NCBI RefSeq assembly: GCF_000156355.1
Contig: NZ_GG657888.1
Coordinates: 1 to 60,796 of the forward strand
Reading direction: 5' to 3'
Source: Methylophaga thiooxydans DMS010
GTDB taxonomy: Bacteria > Pseudomonadota > Gammaproteobacteria > Nitrosococcales > Methylophagaceae
Length of the DNA: 60,796 nucleotides
Each line of letters starts with the position of its first letter. Position 1 is the first letter of the stretch. The notes beneath the pieces were generated by a model. That model saw nothing but the letters and a program-made list of their open reading frames with translations, was not told where the DNA came from and searched no databases. This document shows, one piece after another, positions 30,046-38,492 of the stretch. The translations under genes and the position numbers were made by a program.

Positions 30046-30663
30046 ATGAATACAGCTATCAATACAGAGCAACACAAGGTGAACGCACAAGGTCACCTTG
30101 TACCCATTAGCAAAATCAAACAAATCGATCTGGATCGTGATGATCTTATCGAAGAACTGTTTGGTAAGGCCGAGTTGCTGCGAGAGCAGATGGTCGCCTT
30201 CAAAGCTCAGGCGATGAATGACGTTTATGCCTTCGTCGAGCTTGTTGCAGAAAAATACGATGCCAAGCTCGGTGGCAAAAAAGGCAATATCAGCCTCACC
30301 AGCTATGACGGTAAACGCCAGATTCGCATTCAAATGGCCGAGCTGTTGCACTTCGATGAGCGTGCTGAAGCAGCTAAATCCCTGATTGATGAATGCATTC
30401 AAGAATGGTCAGAAGGCAGCAACGACAATATCAAAGCCCTGGTCGATCACGCCTTCAAAACCAACACTGAAGGCCAGCTTAGTGCTGCCCGAATCCTCGG
30501 ACTGCTGCGGCTGGAGATTGACGATCACAAATGGAAGCAAGCCATGGAGGCGCTGAAAGATTCGATGCAAATCACTGGCTCCAGCGCCTATGTGCGTTTC
30601 TATTACCGCCCGACCACCGAGAGCAAGTTTCAGAATCTGGCTCTCGATATGGCTGCTCTGTGA
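30046..30663 (+). CDS. DUF3164-family early phage protein
   Basis: This 205-residue protein has the DUF3164 pattern: an N-terminal VNAQGHLVPISKIK, a helical stretch, GKKGNISLTSYDGKRQI, the IQEWSEGSNDNIKALVDHAF block, and a C-terminal YVRFYYRP. The family is widespread in the early regions of Mu-like phages. It may be linked to host nuclease protection or DNA metabolism, but no activity is proven. AGGAGT lies before the ATG. Confidence 0.85.
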   Translation: MNTAINTEQHKVNAQGHLVPISKIKQIDLDRDDLIEELFGKAELLREQMVAFKAQAMNDVYAFVELVAEKYDAKLGGKKGNISLTSYDGKRQIRIQMAELLHFDERAEAAKSLIDECIQEWSEGSNDNIKALVDHAFKTNTEGQLSAARILGLLRLEIDDHKWKQAMEALKDSMQITGSSAYVRFYYRPTTESKFQNLALDMAAL

Positions 30664-30671
30664 GGTCTTCT

Positions 30672-30896
30672 ATGGAAATGATTGTATTCGAAGACAGGGG
30701 CCAGGACTTTCTGGAGTGGGACATCGATGAAGATGGCGTCGTTGTTGATTCAAGACCATTTCAGGCTGGTATCTGGAGTGGCACGTTTGTATCAGACATA
30801 AAAGTTGGTGAGCGACCAACCGTCACCAGTCCCCGTGATGGGGTTCAACGACAGTTGAAGTATCGCGTCATCGATATTCAGCCTAAATCCGCTTAA
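30672..30896 (+). CDS. Small unknown early protein
   Basis: This is a 74-residue acidic protein, beta-strand rich (MIVFEDRGQDFLEWDIDEDG). The ATG at 30672 with GAGG upstream is preferred over a longer in-frame start at 30531 that would lie inside the DUF3164 gene. It is followed by a structured non-coding stretch. Confidence 0.6.
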   Translation: MEMIVFEDRGQDFLEWDIDEDGVVVDSRPFQAGIWSGTFVSDIKVGERPTVTSPRDGVQRQLKYRVIDIQPKSA

Positions 30897-31045
30897 CCAA
30901 CGGCGCGTCAGCAGACAGGTGGTGCCAGCAAAAAACTAACAGACTGCAGCTGAGACGGTGGGTTTTATAACCTTTCTCCCCGCCGGGCAACGCCGACTGA
31001 TCCACGAGACGGATTACTTAGCCCCTTCGTTGGGGTTAAGGCAGT
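30897..31045 (+). ncRNA. Candidate structured RNA with three hairpins
   Basis: There is no open frame here, but three stems follow in a row. Stem 1 is CGGTGGG (30956-30962) with CCCGCCG (30979-30985). Stem 2 is TGATCC (30998-31003) with GGATTA (31011-31016). Stem 3 is TTAGCCCC (31018-31025) with GGGGTTAA (31032-31039) and loop TTCGTT. The first 55 bases are less structured. None is followed by a T-run, so these are not ordinary terminators. It could be a leader for the downstream genes or a small RNA. Confidence 0.45.
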
Positions 31046-31064
31046 GAAAAATCCGGGAGATGAT

Positions 31065-31259
31065 ATGGATGAATTAAGGAACCCAATCTGTTTTGCACGT
31101 TGCATCTGGCGGTCGCTTAGTCGTGGTCGGTATATATCTGGTCACAAGTACAAAACAGCAAAAGAGGTTACACCGGAAAACATTCATATCCTCCGCTGTA
31201 AACATTGTGGCCATAACTCCATTGCATGGAGCTGGGGATCGTTAGAGGAATCCAAATAA
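31065..31259 (+). CDS. Small zinc-ribbon-like protein
   Basis: This is a 64-residue basic protein with CFARC and RCKHCGH cysteine pairs, suggesting a small metal-binding finger. ATG at 31065 follows GGGAG; a GTG at 31044 behind AAGG is an alternative. It overlaps the HD hydrolase start by one base (TAATG). Confidence 0.6.
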   Translation: MDELRNPICFARCIWRSLSRGRYISGHKYKTAKEVTPENIHILRCKHCGHNSIAWSWGSLEESK

Positions 31260-31810
31260 TGAACATGAAAGAAGCAAGCGAGATGCGACCAGACATACTC
31301 ACTATCAGTGGTGAATACTTTAACTTTATGTGTCCTGAAGAGTCTGAGTTCGACATTTACGTTGCCGCTCATGGCCTATCAAACATTTGCCGCTTCGCTG
31401 GCCACACTAATAAGTTCTACAGCGTAGCCCAACATTCGGTTTATGTGTCTGAAATTGTACCGCCTGAAATGGCTTTGCACGGACTGCTGCATGATGCCGC
31501 AGAGGCGTTTGTTGGTGATGTGGCCAGACCACTGAAAAACCTCTTGCCCGATTATCGTGAAATAGAGAAGCGTGTTGAAAAAGCCGTGTTAGGCCGTTTT
31601 GGGTTAGACGCTGAGATGCCTGCAGAAGTGAAGCACGCAGACTTGGTCTTGTTAGCCACAGAGCAGCGTGACTTGATGGCACCACACGATGATGAATGGC
31701 CGTTAATTAAAGATATTGAGCCATTAAAAAAAGCCATTGAACCAGTGTCTCCCAGCACAGCGTTTTTAATGTTTGTTGGCCGTTATCTACAAATCGTGGG
31801 GCAGCTATGA
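31259..31810 (+). CDS. HD-superfamily phosphohydrolase
   Basis: This 183-residue protein has the HD metal site: His in [20 protein letters not shown] and the distal Asp in VKHADLVLL. It resembles YfbR-like 5'-nucleotidases and phage nucleotide hydrolases. A role in shaping the dNTP pool is plausible but the substrate cannot be read from sequence. No purZ-like or base-modifying partner is present. It overlaps GemA by four bases. Confidence 0.85.
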   Translation: MNMKEASEMRPDILTISGEYFNFMCPEESEFDIYVAAHGLSNICRFAGHTNKFYSVAQHSVYVSEIVPPEMALHGLLHDAAEAFVGDVARPLKNLLPDYREIEKRVEKAVLGRFGLDAEMPAEVKHADLVLLATEQRDLMAPHDDEWPLIKDIEPLKKAIEPVSPSTAFLMFVGRYLQIVGQL

Positions 31811-32415
31811 GTTCAAGACAAAAGCTAATCCAGCTTGTTCATATCGGCGCTAGCCGCTTGTTTAAGGACGAAGAAGCTCGTCGCACATGGCAAGGAGACC
31901 ATACCGGTGAACGTTCGTGCAGCAAGATGACGGACAAAGAATTGAAACATTTAGTCAATTTGCTACGTGATGCCAAAGCGATTAAACCACCTAAACGCGC
32001 AGGCAGAAAGCCATTCAATCGCAGCCCGTATATGGCAAAAATTGAAGCCTTACTGACCGATATGCAACTCAGTTGGGAATACGCTGAAACCATAGCCTGG
32101 CACGTCACCGGTGGTAAAGGCCATGCAACAACAGGCCGTCCTGGTATTGAACGTCTGGAGTGGGTGCACAAGCGTCAGCAGTTTGAAGCGATCATTGCCG
32201 CGTTATATCAGGAACAGAAAAAACGCAGCCTGCTGCAAACCGTTGAGTACCTACTGGATGCCATGAACCTGAGCGAAAGCTATGTCGAGAAGCTGGTAGC
32301 AGGCCGTGCGAATGCCAGCAAGTGGCGTCGTAATGTGCCGCTACTCAATGCCATCGTCGATCACCTTAATGACAAAGTCGCGTTTGAACGTGCCACTCAA
32401 GTAGCGCTGCCATAA
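31807..32415 (+). CDS. gemA: GemA / Mu gp16-like protein (DUF1018)
   Basis: This is a 202-residue basic protein with the DUF1018 landmarks [13 protein letters not shown] near the start and [15 protein letters not shown] in the middle. In Mu, GemA modulates host gene expression and DNA topology. Here it stands between the HD hydrolase (ATGA overlap) and Mor, the same general location as in Mu (just before mor). Confidence 0.85.
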   Translation: MSSRQKLIQLVHIGASRLFKDEEARRTWQGDHTGERSCSKMTDKELKHLVNLLRDAKAIKPPKRAGRKPFNRSPYMAKIEALLTDMQLSWEYAETIAWHVTGGKGHATTGRPGIERLEWVHKRQQFEAIIAALYQEQKKRSLLQTVEYLLDAMNLSESYVEKLVAGRANASKWRRNVPLLNAIVDHLNDKVAFERATQVALP

Positions 32416-32431
32416 GCAAGGTACCGAGCCA

Positions 32432-32806
32432 GTGAATTTACCTGATTATTTACCACCTGTAGCCAGAGAGATAGCCGATGTGATCGGTCTTGATGGACTG
32501 TTGCGTCTGGTGAAACAGTTCGGTGGTGTCACTATTCGAGTGCCGGGGCAAGGTGACCTAAAGCAAGTGCTTAGTCCAGATCAATACAAACAGTTCGTGC
32601 ATACCTTCCGTAATGAGAAAATCGCCATCCCCAAGCTTCAAGCAAGGCTATACCAAGTGGATCTGGCAGAGACAAGCCGTCTGCTTGATCAAGGCTTTAC
32701 CAAAGCAGAAGTCGCCCGGACACAAAAAATTACTGAACGCGCTGTCTACAAACGCCAGGCTAAACAGCGTCAACTTGAAAATGACAAACAACAGGATCTC
32801 TTTTAA
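32432..32806 (+). CDS. mor: Mor-family middle transcription activator
   Basis: Mor activates the middle promoter in Mu, leading to C and the late genes. This 124-residue protein has the N-terminal dimerisation region (IADVIGLDGLLRLVKQFGGV) and the C-terminal helix-turn-helix (GFTKAEVARTQKITERAVYKRQ). It starts with GTG. Only one Mor/C family member is seen, so it may perform the late switch alone. It overlaps the next gene by one base. Confidence 0.9.
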   Translation: MNLPDYLPPVAREIADVIGLDGLLRLVKQFGGVTIRVPGQGDLKQVLSPDQYKQFVHTFRNEKIAIPKLQARLYQVDLAETSRLLDQGFTKAEVARTQKITERAVYKRQAKQRQLENDKQQDLF

Positions 32807-33714
32807 TGTTCGATTTTATCAATCCACTCACAACTGATGACTTCAACGATAGTGTTGAGTTTTTATACCCTAATTTTTTGCCTAAAAAACAAATCACTAT
32901 GATCTATGCCGATGGCGGCATGGGTAAAAGCTGGTTGCTTTTCGGGCTGGCAAAATATGCCACTGAACACAACAGTGGTAGTGAGCAAGGCGCGATGAAT
33001 GTGCTGTACATCGATGTCGATAACCCCATCAGTGTGCTGAAAGAGCGTGGCATCGAACATAAACTGATCGAAGCCTGCCCGAATCTAACCTACTCGCACC
33101 GCAGTAAGTTCAATGGTGAGCCACTCGAACTGCTGGATGAGCTTGAAAACAGAGCCTATGGCAACGCGTTTAAAAACATGCTGCTGATGCTGGACAGTCT
33201 CAGAGACTTTGGTGATATCAATAATGACCTGACAGCCATGCGGATCGGCAACAAGCTGAAAAAGATACGTGACGCCGGTGCCACCATTATTGTGTTGCAT
33301 CACTCCACCAAGAACGGCAGCAACTATCAAGGATCAAACAACCTACGTAACAGCGTCGATAATATGTACCGTCTTATCAAAGCGGACTCGCCCGAAGGTG
33401 AAATTCGCTGGCTGCTCGAAGTTAAAAAAGAACGTGCTGCCATTGCCAATATCGCACTAAGAATAGAAGTGGCAGATCTGTTTTTAACCGAACTGGATCT
33501 CGACGAAGTCACACTCAACGATGAAGAAAGAGCGTTTATCGACAAGGTAAAAACCGTGCTGAAGGAGCAAGGTAGTTTGAATAAAACCAAGCTACTGGAC
33601 GCCTGCGGTCACAAAAAAGATGATAAAACCGCCCGTGATAGACTAGATCGCTTTGACCGTATTCACTGGCAATCTGAGAAAATAAAAGGTGCTTACACCT
33701 ATAGTTTGGTTTAA
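32806..33714 (+). CDS. RepA/RecA-like AAA ATPase (AAA_25)
   Basis: This 302-residue P-loop protein has Walker A DGGMGKS (residues 36-42), NVLYIDVDNP, Walker B LLMLDSLRDF and the VLHHSTKNG sensor, the pattern of RepA-type hexameric helicase/ATPases. The C-terminal 70 residues look like a winged helix. Such a gene is not part of classical Mu and sits directly behind mor. It may assist phage replication, or be a recent acquisition. Confidence 0.8.
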   Translation: MFDFINPLTTDDFNDSVEFLYPNFLPKKQITMIYADGGMGKSWLLFGLAKYATEHNSGSEQGAMNVLYIDVDNPISVLKERGIEHKLIEACPNLTYSHRSKFNGEPLELLDELENRAYGNAFKNMLLMLDSLRDFGDINNDLTAMRIGNKLKKIRDAGATIIVLHHSTKNGSNYQGSNNLRNSVDNMYRLIKADSPEGEIRWLLEVKKERAAIANIALRIEVADLFLTELDLDEVTLNDEERAFIDKVKTVLKEQGSLNKTKLLDACGHKKDDKTARDRLDRFDRIHWQSEKIKGAYTYSLV

Positions 33715-33760
33715 CAACCACTACAACGCGAACAACCTATCTGCTAAGTTGTAGCGGTTG
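33715..33760 (+). repeat. Large inverted repeat behind the ATPase gene
   Basis: CAACCACTACAAC (33715-33727) pairs with GTTGTAGCGGTTG (33748-33760), 12 of 13, with a 20-base loop. Additional AACAACC and GGTTGTT units lie within and just after. It overlaps the stop region of the ATPase gene and precedes the secreted-protein gene, so it may be a protein-binding operator or a middle-promoter activator site. Confidence 0.6.
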
Positions 33761-33789
33761 TATCGGTTGTTGATAAAAGGAACTTAAAA

Positions 33790-34110
33790 ATGAAAAAACT
33801 CGCTTTTTGTATCTATGCGCTACTACTTTCTTCATCAGTTTTTGCAGCCGATGACTCACTCTTCCAGCCATGGTGTGATGCTTTCACTGCTCAGGGTATG
33901 GTGAGTTTGGCAGCGAATCGCATTTATGGCAGCCCCAGTACATTGAATGATGAGCAGTATGAGTCGCGTAGTAACTGGGTAAATAATAGCTACCGAATGG
34001 CAGCTGAGAGATTTGCAGCCCGTTCCGGGCAGAGTTTTGAAAAAGTAGATATGGATGCAATGTCAAACGGTTGGGTTCAACGGTGTCAGCTGAAAGACCA
34101 AGTCCAATGA
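33790..34110 (+). CDS. Small secreted protein (possible lysogenic-conversion gene)
   Basis: This 106-residue protein has a clear Sec signal peptide (MKKLAFCIYALLLSSSVFA then ADDS). The mature part is about 87 residues with two cysteines (PWCDAF, QRCQL) that may form a disulfide. It has its own strong terminator downstream and a dyad upstream, and is therefore an independent unit between mor and the lysis genes. Function unknown. Confidence 0.75.
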   Translation: MKKLAFCIYALLLSSSVFAADDSLFQPWCDAFTAQGMVSLAANRIYGSPSTLNDEQYESRSNWVNNSYRMAAERFAARSGQSFEKVDMDAMSNGWVQRCQLKDQVQ

Positions 34111-34222
34111 ATCTTATAGGTAAATTTCCAGCTTGGTTATAACTTCCAGCCAGTCTGAAAAAAATAACTCAAGATTGCCCAGACTTCTAAAACCTGCTTA
34201 ACTAAATTGTAGTAACACCCCA

Positions 34223-34252
34223 GCGCCCTGAACTCATTCAGGGCGTTTTTGT
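34223..34252 (+). terminator. Rho-independent terminator
   Basis: GCGCCCTGAA (34223-34232) and TTCAGGGCGT (34237-34246) form a 10-bp stem with loop CTCA, followed by TTTTTGTTTG. It ends the secreted-protein transcript. A near-identical terminator stands at 43431-43462. Confidence 0.93.
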
Positions 34253-34269
34253 TTGTGCCAGAAAGCATC

Positions 34270-34824
34270 ATGCAACCCATGGACACAAACAAAACCTACC
34301 CAGAACTTTTCCTCAAAGCAGTCAATCATGTCTTGAAGATTGAAGGCGGCTATGTGGATGATCCAAACGATGCCGGTGGCGAAACCAACTACGGCATCAG
34401 CAAGCGTCAATACCCCCATCTTAATATCAGACTGCTGACATTAGATGATGCCATTGCACTCTATTTCCGTGACTACTGGCAAGCCTATGGCTGTGGCGAT
34501 TTGCCACCAGTCATTGGTTGTTTCTTGTTTGACTCGGTAGTAAACCACCGGCCCAAAACAGCAATCAAATTCCTTCAATGCGCTTATCGCGTGGAAGTAG
34601 ATGGTGTGATCGGTGATGAAACGCTTGGCGCTATCAGACGTTTCGCTAATAACGAAGACTACCTTACTAACAAGCTCACTCTCAGCCTTGCCTATCGGGC
34701 TGACTTCTATCATGACCTCGCCGTTGAAAACCCATCACAAGAACGCTTCATTATGGGCTGGATGCGCCGTCTGTTTGTGTTGCAGCAATTTATCAATACA
34801 GAGGTGACTCATGGAGCCGATTAG
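34270..34824 (+). CDS. GH108-type phage lysozyme (endolysin)
   Basis: This is a 184-residue peptidoglycan hydrolase. The N-terminal glycosyl hydrolase 108 motif EGGYVDDPNDAGGETNYGIS contains the catalytic Glu, and a C-terminal peptidoglycan-binding part includes DGVIGDETLGAI. No signal peptide is visible, so it depends on the holin. ATG 34270 was chosen; a GTG at 34255 and an ATG at 34279 are alternatives, and the frame upstream runs into the terminator. The end overlaps the holin gene by 14 bases. Confidence 0.9.
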   Translation: MQPMDTNKTYPELFLKAVNHVLKIEGGYVDDPNDAGGETNYGISKRQYPHLNIRLLTLDDAIALYFRDYWQAYGCGDLPPVIGCFLFDSVVNHRPKTAIKFLQCAYRVEVDGVIGDETLGAIRRFANNEDYLTNKLTLSLAYRADFYHDLAVENPSQERFIMGWMRRLFVLQQFINTEVTHGAD

Positions 34825-35389
34825 CATTGCTTTAGGATTAGCGCAATTCGTGCCGGGGCTAACCCGGCTTTTAATGGGGGATAGGGCTGGTAACGTCGCT
34901 GATAAGGTTGTTAAAGCAGCCAATGCAGTAACGGGCGCAGGTAACGCTGATGAAGCCTTAGCCAAAATAAAGCATGATCCAGAGCTTCAACTAAAACTGC
35001 AAAAAGAAATGAACGTTATCGTTCTCGCCGAACTAGAAGCCGAGAACAAGCAGTTGGCCACCATCAACGCCACCATGCGAACCGAGTACACCTCTGGCGA
35101 TTCATTCGTCCGTCGCTGGAGACCTTTCTTCGGTTACACCATTGCCGTGACATGGTTTGTACAAATGTCTGCTTTGGGCATTGTGATCGTTATTTCACCG
35201 AATGACGCTCCTGCTGTTATCAATGCCATGGTCAACCTATCTGGTATGTGGGCAATCGCGCTTGCTGTGCTGGGTGTCTCAGTGAAAAAGCGTTCTGATG
35301 ATAAACAAGTGTCAGCCGGACAAACGCCACCTCCGGGCGTATTTCAGAATCTATCTACTCTTTTAAGCCGTAACAAGGAAAGTAAATAA
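34811..35389 (+). CDS. Holin of the 3TM superfamily
   Basis: This 192-residue protein has the 3TM-holin pattern: an N-terminal LGLAQFVPGLTRLLMGD segment, a helical region, TSGDSFVRRWRPFFGYTIAVTWFVQ and two further hydrophobic helices near residues 110-160. It would permeabilise the inner membrane for the GH108 enzyme encoded just upstream. Confidence 0.88.
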   Translation: MEPISIALGLAQFVPGLTRLLMGDRAGNVADKVVKAANAVTGAGNADEALAKIKHDPELQLKLQKEMNVIVLAELEAENKQLATINATMRTEYTSGDSFVRRWRPFFGYTIAVTWFVQMSALGIVIVISPNDAPAVINAMVNLSGMWAIALAVLGVSVKKRSDDKQVSAGQTPPPGVFQNLSTLLSRNKESK

Positions 35390-35391
35390 GC

Positions 35392-35619
35392 ATGGTGGAC
35401 GTGTTCGACCGCGCCCAGGAGCGCGAACAAAAAGACAGGGATATCGCGATTCAGACGGTGCTTCGAAGTAGCAGAGAAACAGAACAACCTGATGAAGAAA
35501 ACGGTATTCGCTATTGCTTGGATTGTGGTGAGCCGATTCCAAATAAAAGACTGGAAGCAAGACCAGACGCGGTGCGCTGTGTGGACTGTCAAAACATTAA
35601 GGCTAAGCGGGAGCGATAA
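35392..35619 (+). CDS. TraR/DksA-type zinc finger protein
   Basis: This 75-residue protein has an acidic N-terminal helix (DVFDRAQEREQKDRD) and the DksA finger CLDCGEPIP...VRCVDCQ. TraR homologues enter the RNA polymerase secondary channel and imitate DksA-ppGpp. Such genes are frequent in Mu-like lysis regions. Confidence 0.88.
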   Translation: MVDVFDRAQEREQKDRDIAIQTVLRSSRETEQPDEENGIRYCLDCGEPIPNKRLEARPDAVRCVDCQNIKAKRER

Positions 35620-35955
35620 ATGGAATTAGATTACACCGCATACAGGTTTTGGTTTGATGTGTTTCTGGCTTTTTTGTTTGCAGGTAATTGGGTTTACACC
35701 TGGCTAATCAATCGCCATCGCGTGAATAAAACAGAGATTAAAGAAGTGAGCCAGCAGATAGTTAAAGTAGTTAGCCGAATGGATATCGTTGAAGAGCGAA
35801 TGAATGGTGCACCAACGCATACCGACCTTAGCAATATCTACAATCGCATGAATGGAATGAGTGAAAACATCAGCGAAATGACTGGCTCTTTGAAAGCCAT
35901 GACAACCCAGCTAACGCTAATCAATGACTATCTGTTACGAGGAGATAAGCGGTGA
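35620..35955 (+). CDS. DUF2730-like membrane/coiled-coil protein
   Basis: This is a 111-residue protein with one N-terminal membrane helix (FWFDVFLAFLFAGNWVYTWLI) followed by a long coiled coil. The topology resembles an i-spanin, and the position in the lysis block supports that, but the family (DUF2730) has no proven role. Confidence 0.7.
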   Translation: MELDYTAYRFWFDVFLAFLFAGNWVYTWLINRHRVNKTEIKEVSQQIVKVVSRMDIVEERMNGAPTHTDLSNIYNRMNGMSENISEMTGSLKAMTTQLTLINDYLLRGDKR

Positions 35956-36242
35956 GCTTTAATCAAATACTCACAGAATCTATTCGTCTTGCCTTATTGC
36001 AGGCATTGGAGCAAGACCCTGGCTACTCGCATAACGAAAACATCTTGCAAATGATTTTGGCCAGTGTTGGTCATGATGTGTCTGCTGATCGTGTTCGTAC
36101 CGAATTGCGCTGGCTGGAAGAGCAAGGTCTGCTGGCGATTACAACGGTTGGTGAATTGTTGATTGCCAAGGTGACTCAGCGTGGCGTCGATGTTGCGCTG
36201 GGGCGGAGCCGAATTGATGGTATTGGGAGAGCGCGACCATGA
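35952..36242 (+). CDS. Mu gp26-like winged-helix protein
   Basis: This 96-residue protein matches the small Mu-like gp26 type: an LLQALEQDPGYSHNENILQ start, VRTELRWLEEQGLL as recognition helix/wing, and KVTQRGVDVALGR at the end. GTG start overlaps the previous stop; its own stop overlaps the next gene (ATGA). Confidence 0.75.
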   Translation: MSFNQILTESIRLALLQALEQDPGYSHNENILQMILASVGHDVSADRVRTELRWLEEQGLLAITTVGELLIAKVTQRGVDVALGRSRIDGIGRARP

Positions 36243-36412
36243 TTAGAAAATTAAAGAACTGGCTGTTACAGCAAGATATAAAGAGCTTCGGCAAAGAAGT
36301 GTTAAAGAGTGTGGTTATTTTTTGCTACATCATTGCCGCTGGTTATTTCTTTGGTGTTGGGATGTCACATTCTTATTCACCCATCACCATCAGCGTAGAG
36401 ACGACTGAATAA
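36239..36412 (+). CDS. 57-residue single-pass membrane protein
   Basis: This short gene fills the space between gp26 and gp27. It overlaps both (ATGA before, TAATG after), strong evidence of a real gene. An amphipathic basic N-terminus is followed by one membrane helix (VLKSVVIFCYIIAAGYFFGVG) and a short polar tail. It may be a spanin component or other lysis accessory. Confidence 0.75.
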   Translation: MIRKLKNWLLQQDIKSFGKEVLKSVVIFCYIIAAGYFFGVGMSHSYSPITISVETTE

Positions 36413-36960
36413 TGGCTCGCGCCTCATCCATTGAGCAATTGCCAGCCGATATTCTGGAGCAGCTGCAAACCCTGTTGCGAGATCCGCGAGTCTCACAACT
36501 GGATGCCACAGCACAAATCAATGCCATCCTTGAACAGCTCGGCACTGATGATCGCGTCAGCAAGTCTGCGGTCAATCGATATGCCGTCAAGATGAAAGAT
36601 GTCGGAGCCAAACTACAGCAATCACGCGAACTGGCCAGCATGTGGATCGGCAAGCTGGGCGCTGCACCGCAAGGCCAGGTTGGTAAGTTAGTCAATGAAA
36701 TCATCCGCACGATGGCGTTTGATTCAGCAATGCATATGGCTGAAGGTGATACCCCTGTAGAGCCAAAAATGCTGGCTCAATTGGCACTCGCTGTTCAGCG
36801 ACTGGAGTCAGCGGCCAATATGAATGAAGAGCGAGAGAAAGCCATCAGAGCCGAAGCCGCTAACGAAGCTGCAGCGACAGCTGAAAAGTCTATGGTCAGC
36901 CAAGGCATGAGCCAAAAAGCAATTGATTCAATCAAGACAGAAATACTGGGGCTGGGTTAA
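36412..36960 (+). CDS. Small terminase subunit, Mu gp27-like (DUF3486)
   Basis: This is a 182-residue helical protein. The start with ASSIEQLPADILEQL, the VSKSAVNRYAVKM segment and the long C-terminal helix fit DUF3486. It recognises the pac-like end of Mu DNA and recruits the large subunit encoded next. Confidence 0.88.
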   Translation: MARASSIEQLPADILEQLQTLLRDPRVSQLDATAQINAILEQLGTDDRVSKSAVNRYAVKMKDVGAKLQQSRELASMWIGKLGAAPQGQVGKLVNEIIRTMAFDSAMHMAEGDTPVEPKMLAQLALAVQRLESAANMNEEREKAIRAEAANEAAATAEKSMVSQGMSQKAIDSIKTEILGLG

Positions 36961-36963
36961 GCG

Positions 36964-38490
36964 ATGGGCGCTGCTTTAGCCATATACAAAGATTACGATC
37001 CGAATGATGTCCTGCTGCCATATCAAAAGAACTGGATGGCAGATGACAGTATTCTTAAGCTTGCTGAAAAGTCACGACGTACAGGTTTAACTTGGGCTGA
37101 AGCAGCCGATCAAGTATTAGCCGCCTCATCGTCAAAGGCTGCGGGCGGTACCAACTGCTACTACGTTGGTTCTAATAAAGAGATGGCCGTAGAGTTTATT
37201 GATGCTTGTTCGATGTGGGCTAAGTCATTCAATAAGGCTGCCTCAGCCATTGAAGAGGAAATCTTTGAAGATGAAGACAAAGATATTCTCACCTTCACTA
37301 TTCGCTTTGCCAGCGGCTTTAAGATTCAGGCACTCAGCTCACGACCCAGCAATATGCGTGGTCGTCAGGGTAATGTCTGCATTGATGAGGCGGCATTCCA
37401 TGATGCACTTGATGAGCTTTTAAAAGCTGCGTTAGCTCTGACGATGTGGGGCAGCAAAATTCGAATCATCTCTACGCATAATGGCGTAGAAAACCTGTTC
37501 AATGAACTCATCGAAGACAGTCGATCTGGAAAAAAAGATTACAGCGTTCATCGAATCACACTGGATGATGCGTGTGAAATGGGTCTCTATAAACGCATCT
37601 GCCAAATTCAGAAAATTCAATGGACACAAGAAGGCGAAGACGAATGGAAAGCTGGGCTTCGTAAAAATACTGCCAGTACCGAAGATGCCGAAGAAGAATA
37701 TGACTGCGTCCCCAAACAAGGCGGTGGCACCTATATCAGCCGCGCCCTACGTGAGTCCCGCATGCATGATGTGCCGGTGCTGCGCTATTCCGGTACCGCC
37801 GAGTTCAACCTGTGGCCAGAGCATCTTCGCCAGGCAGAAATGCTGGCCTGGTGTGAGGTTAATTTAAAGCCGCTTTTAGACCAGTTAAATCCCAATTTAC
37901 GCCACGTTTTAGGCGAAGATTTTGGTCGCTCCGGTGACTTAACCGTGCTGACACCGATGACCATCAGTCAGCAGCTCAGGCGCGTAGTGCCATTTATGGT
38001 TGAACTGCACAACGTGCCGTTCAAGCAGCAAGAGCAGGTGCTGTTTTATATCTGTGATCGTTTGCCTCGATTCAGTGCGGCCAAGCTGGATGCCCGTGGT
38101 AATGGTCAGTATCTGGCAGAGCAAGCCAAGTACCGCTATGGCGTCAATGTGGTCGAAGAAGTGATGCTTAGCCAAAGCTGGTACCTGGATAATATGCCCA
38201 AGTTCAAAGCTGCGTTTGAGGACGACACCATTCTTATCCCGCGTGATGCCGATGTCGCAGACGATATCGGTGCGCTGCAAGTGATTAAAGGTGTACCGAA
38301 ATTGCCCGATGGTAAAACCGATGCTGCCAAAAGCCGACACGGTGACGCAGCGATTAGTTTGGTCATGGCGCATGCTGCCAGCTTTGATTTGGCTTCACCG
38401 ATTGAGTGGACAGCAGCCCCCAGCAAAACCGAACGCGACAACCCCGACAACGACTACAGCAGCCTGATGCAAAAAGGCGGTGGATGGTAA
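36964..38490 (+). CDS. Large terminase subunit, Mu gp28-like
   Basis: This is a 508-residue packaging motor. Its ATPase part has a deviant Walker A around SRRTGLTWAEAA and Walker B NVCIDEAAFHD. The RNase-H-like nuclease domain has acidic motifs GEDFGRSGDLTVL and KLDARGNGQYLAE with a last one near KSRHGDAAISL. It cuts host DNA beyond the right end during headful packaging in Mu. Confidence 0.93.
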   Translation: MGAALAIYKDYDPNDVLLPYQKNWMADDSILKLAEKSRRTGLTWAEAADQVLAASSSKAAGGTNCYYVGSNKEMAVEFIDACSMWAKSFNKAASAIEEEIFEDEDKDILTFTIRFASGFKIQALSSRPSNMRGRQGNVCIDEAAFHDALDELLKAALALTMWGSKIRIISTHNGVENLFNELIEDSRSGKKDYSVHRITLDDACEMGLYKRICQIQKIQWTQEGEDEWKAGLRKNTASTEDAEEEYDCVPKQGGGTYISRALRESRMHDVPVLRYSGTAEFNLWPEHLRQAEMLAWCEVNLKPLLDQLNPNLRHVLGEDFGRSGDLTVLTPMTISQQLRRVVPFMVELHNVPFKQQEQVLFYICDRLPRFSAAKLDARGNGQYLAEQAKYRYGVNVVEEVMLSQSWYLDNMPKFKAAFEDDTILIPRDADVADDIGALQVIKGVPKLPDGKTDAAKSRHGDAAISLVMAHAASFDLASPIEWTAAPSKTERDNPDNDYSSLMQKGGGW

Positions 38491-38492
38491 CA

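Noticed and set aside
38406..38492. Upstream extension of the portal gene
   Set aside because: It lies inside the terminase gene and has odd composition. The ATG at 38493 fits the family start.
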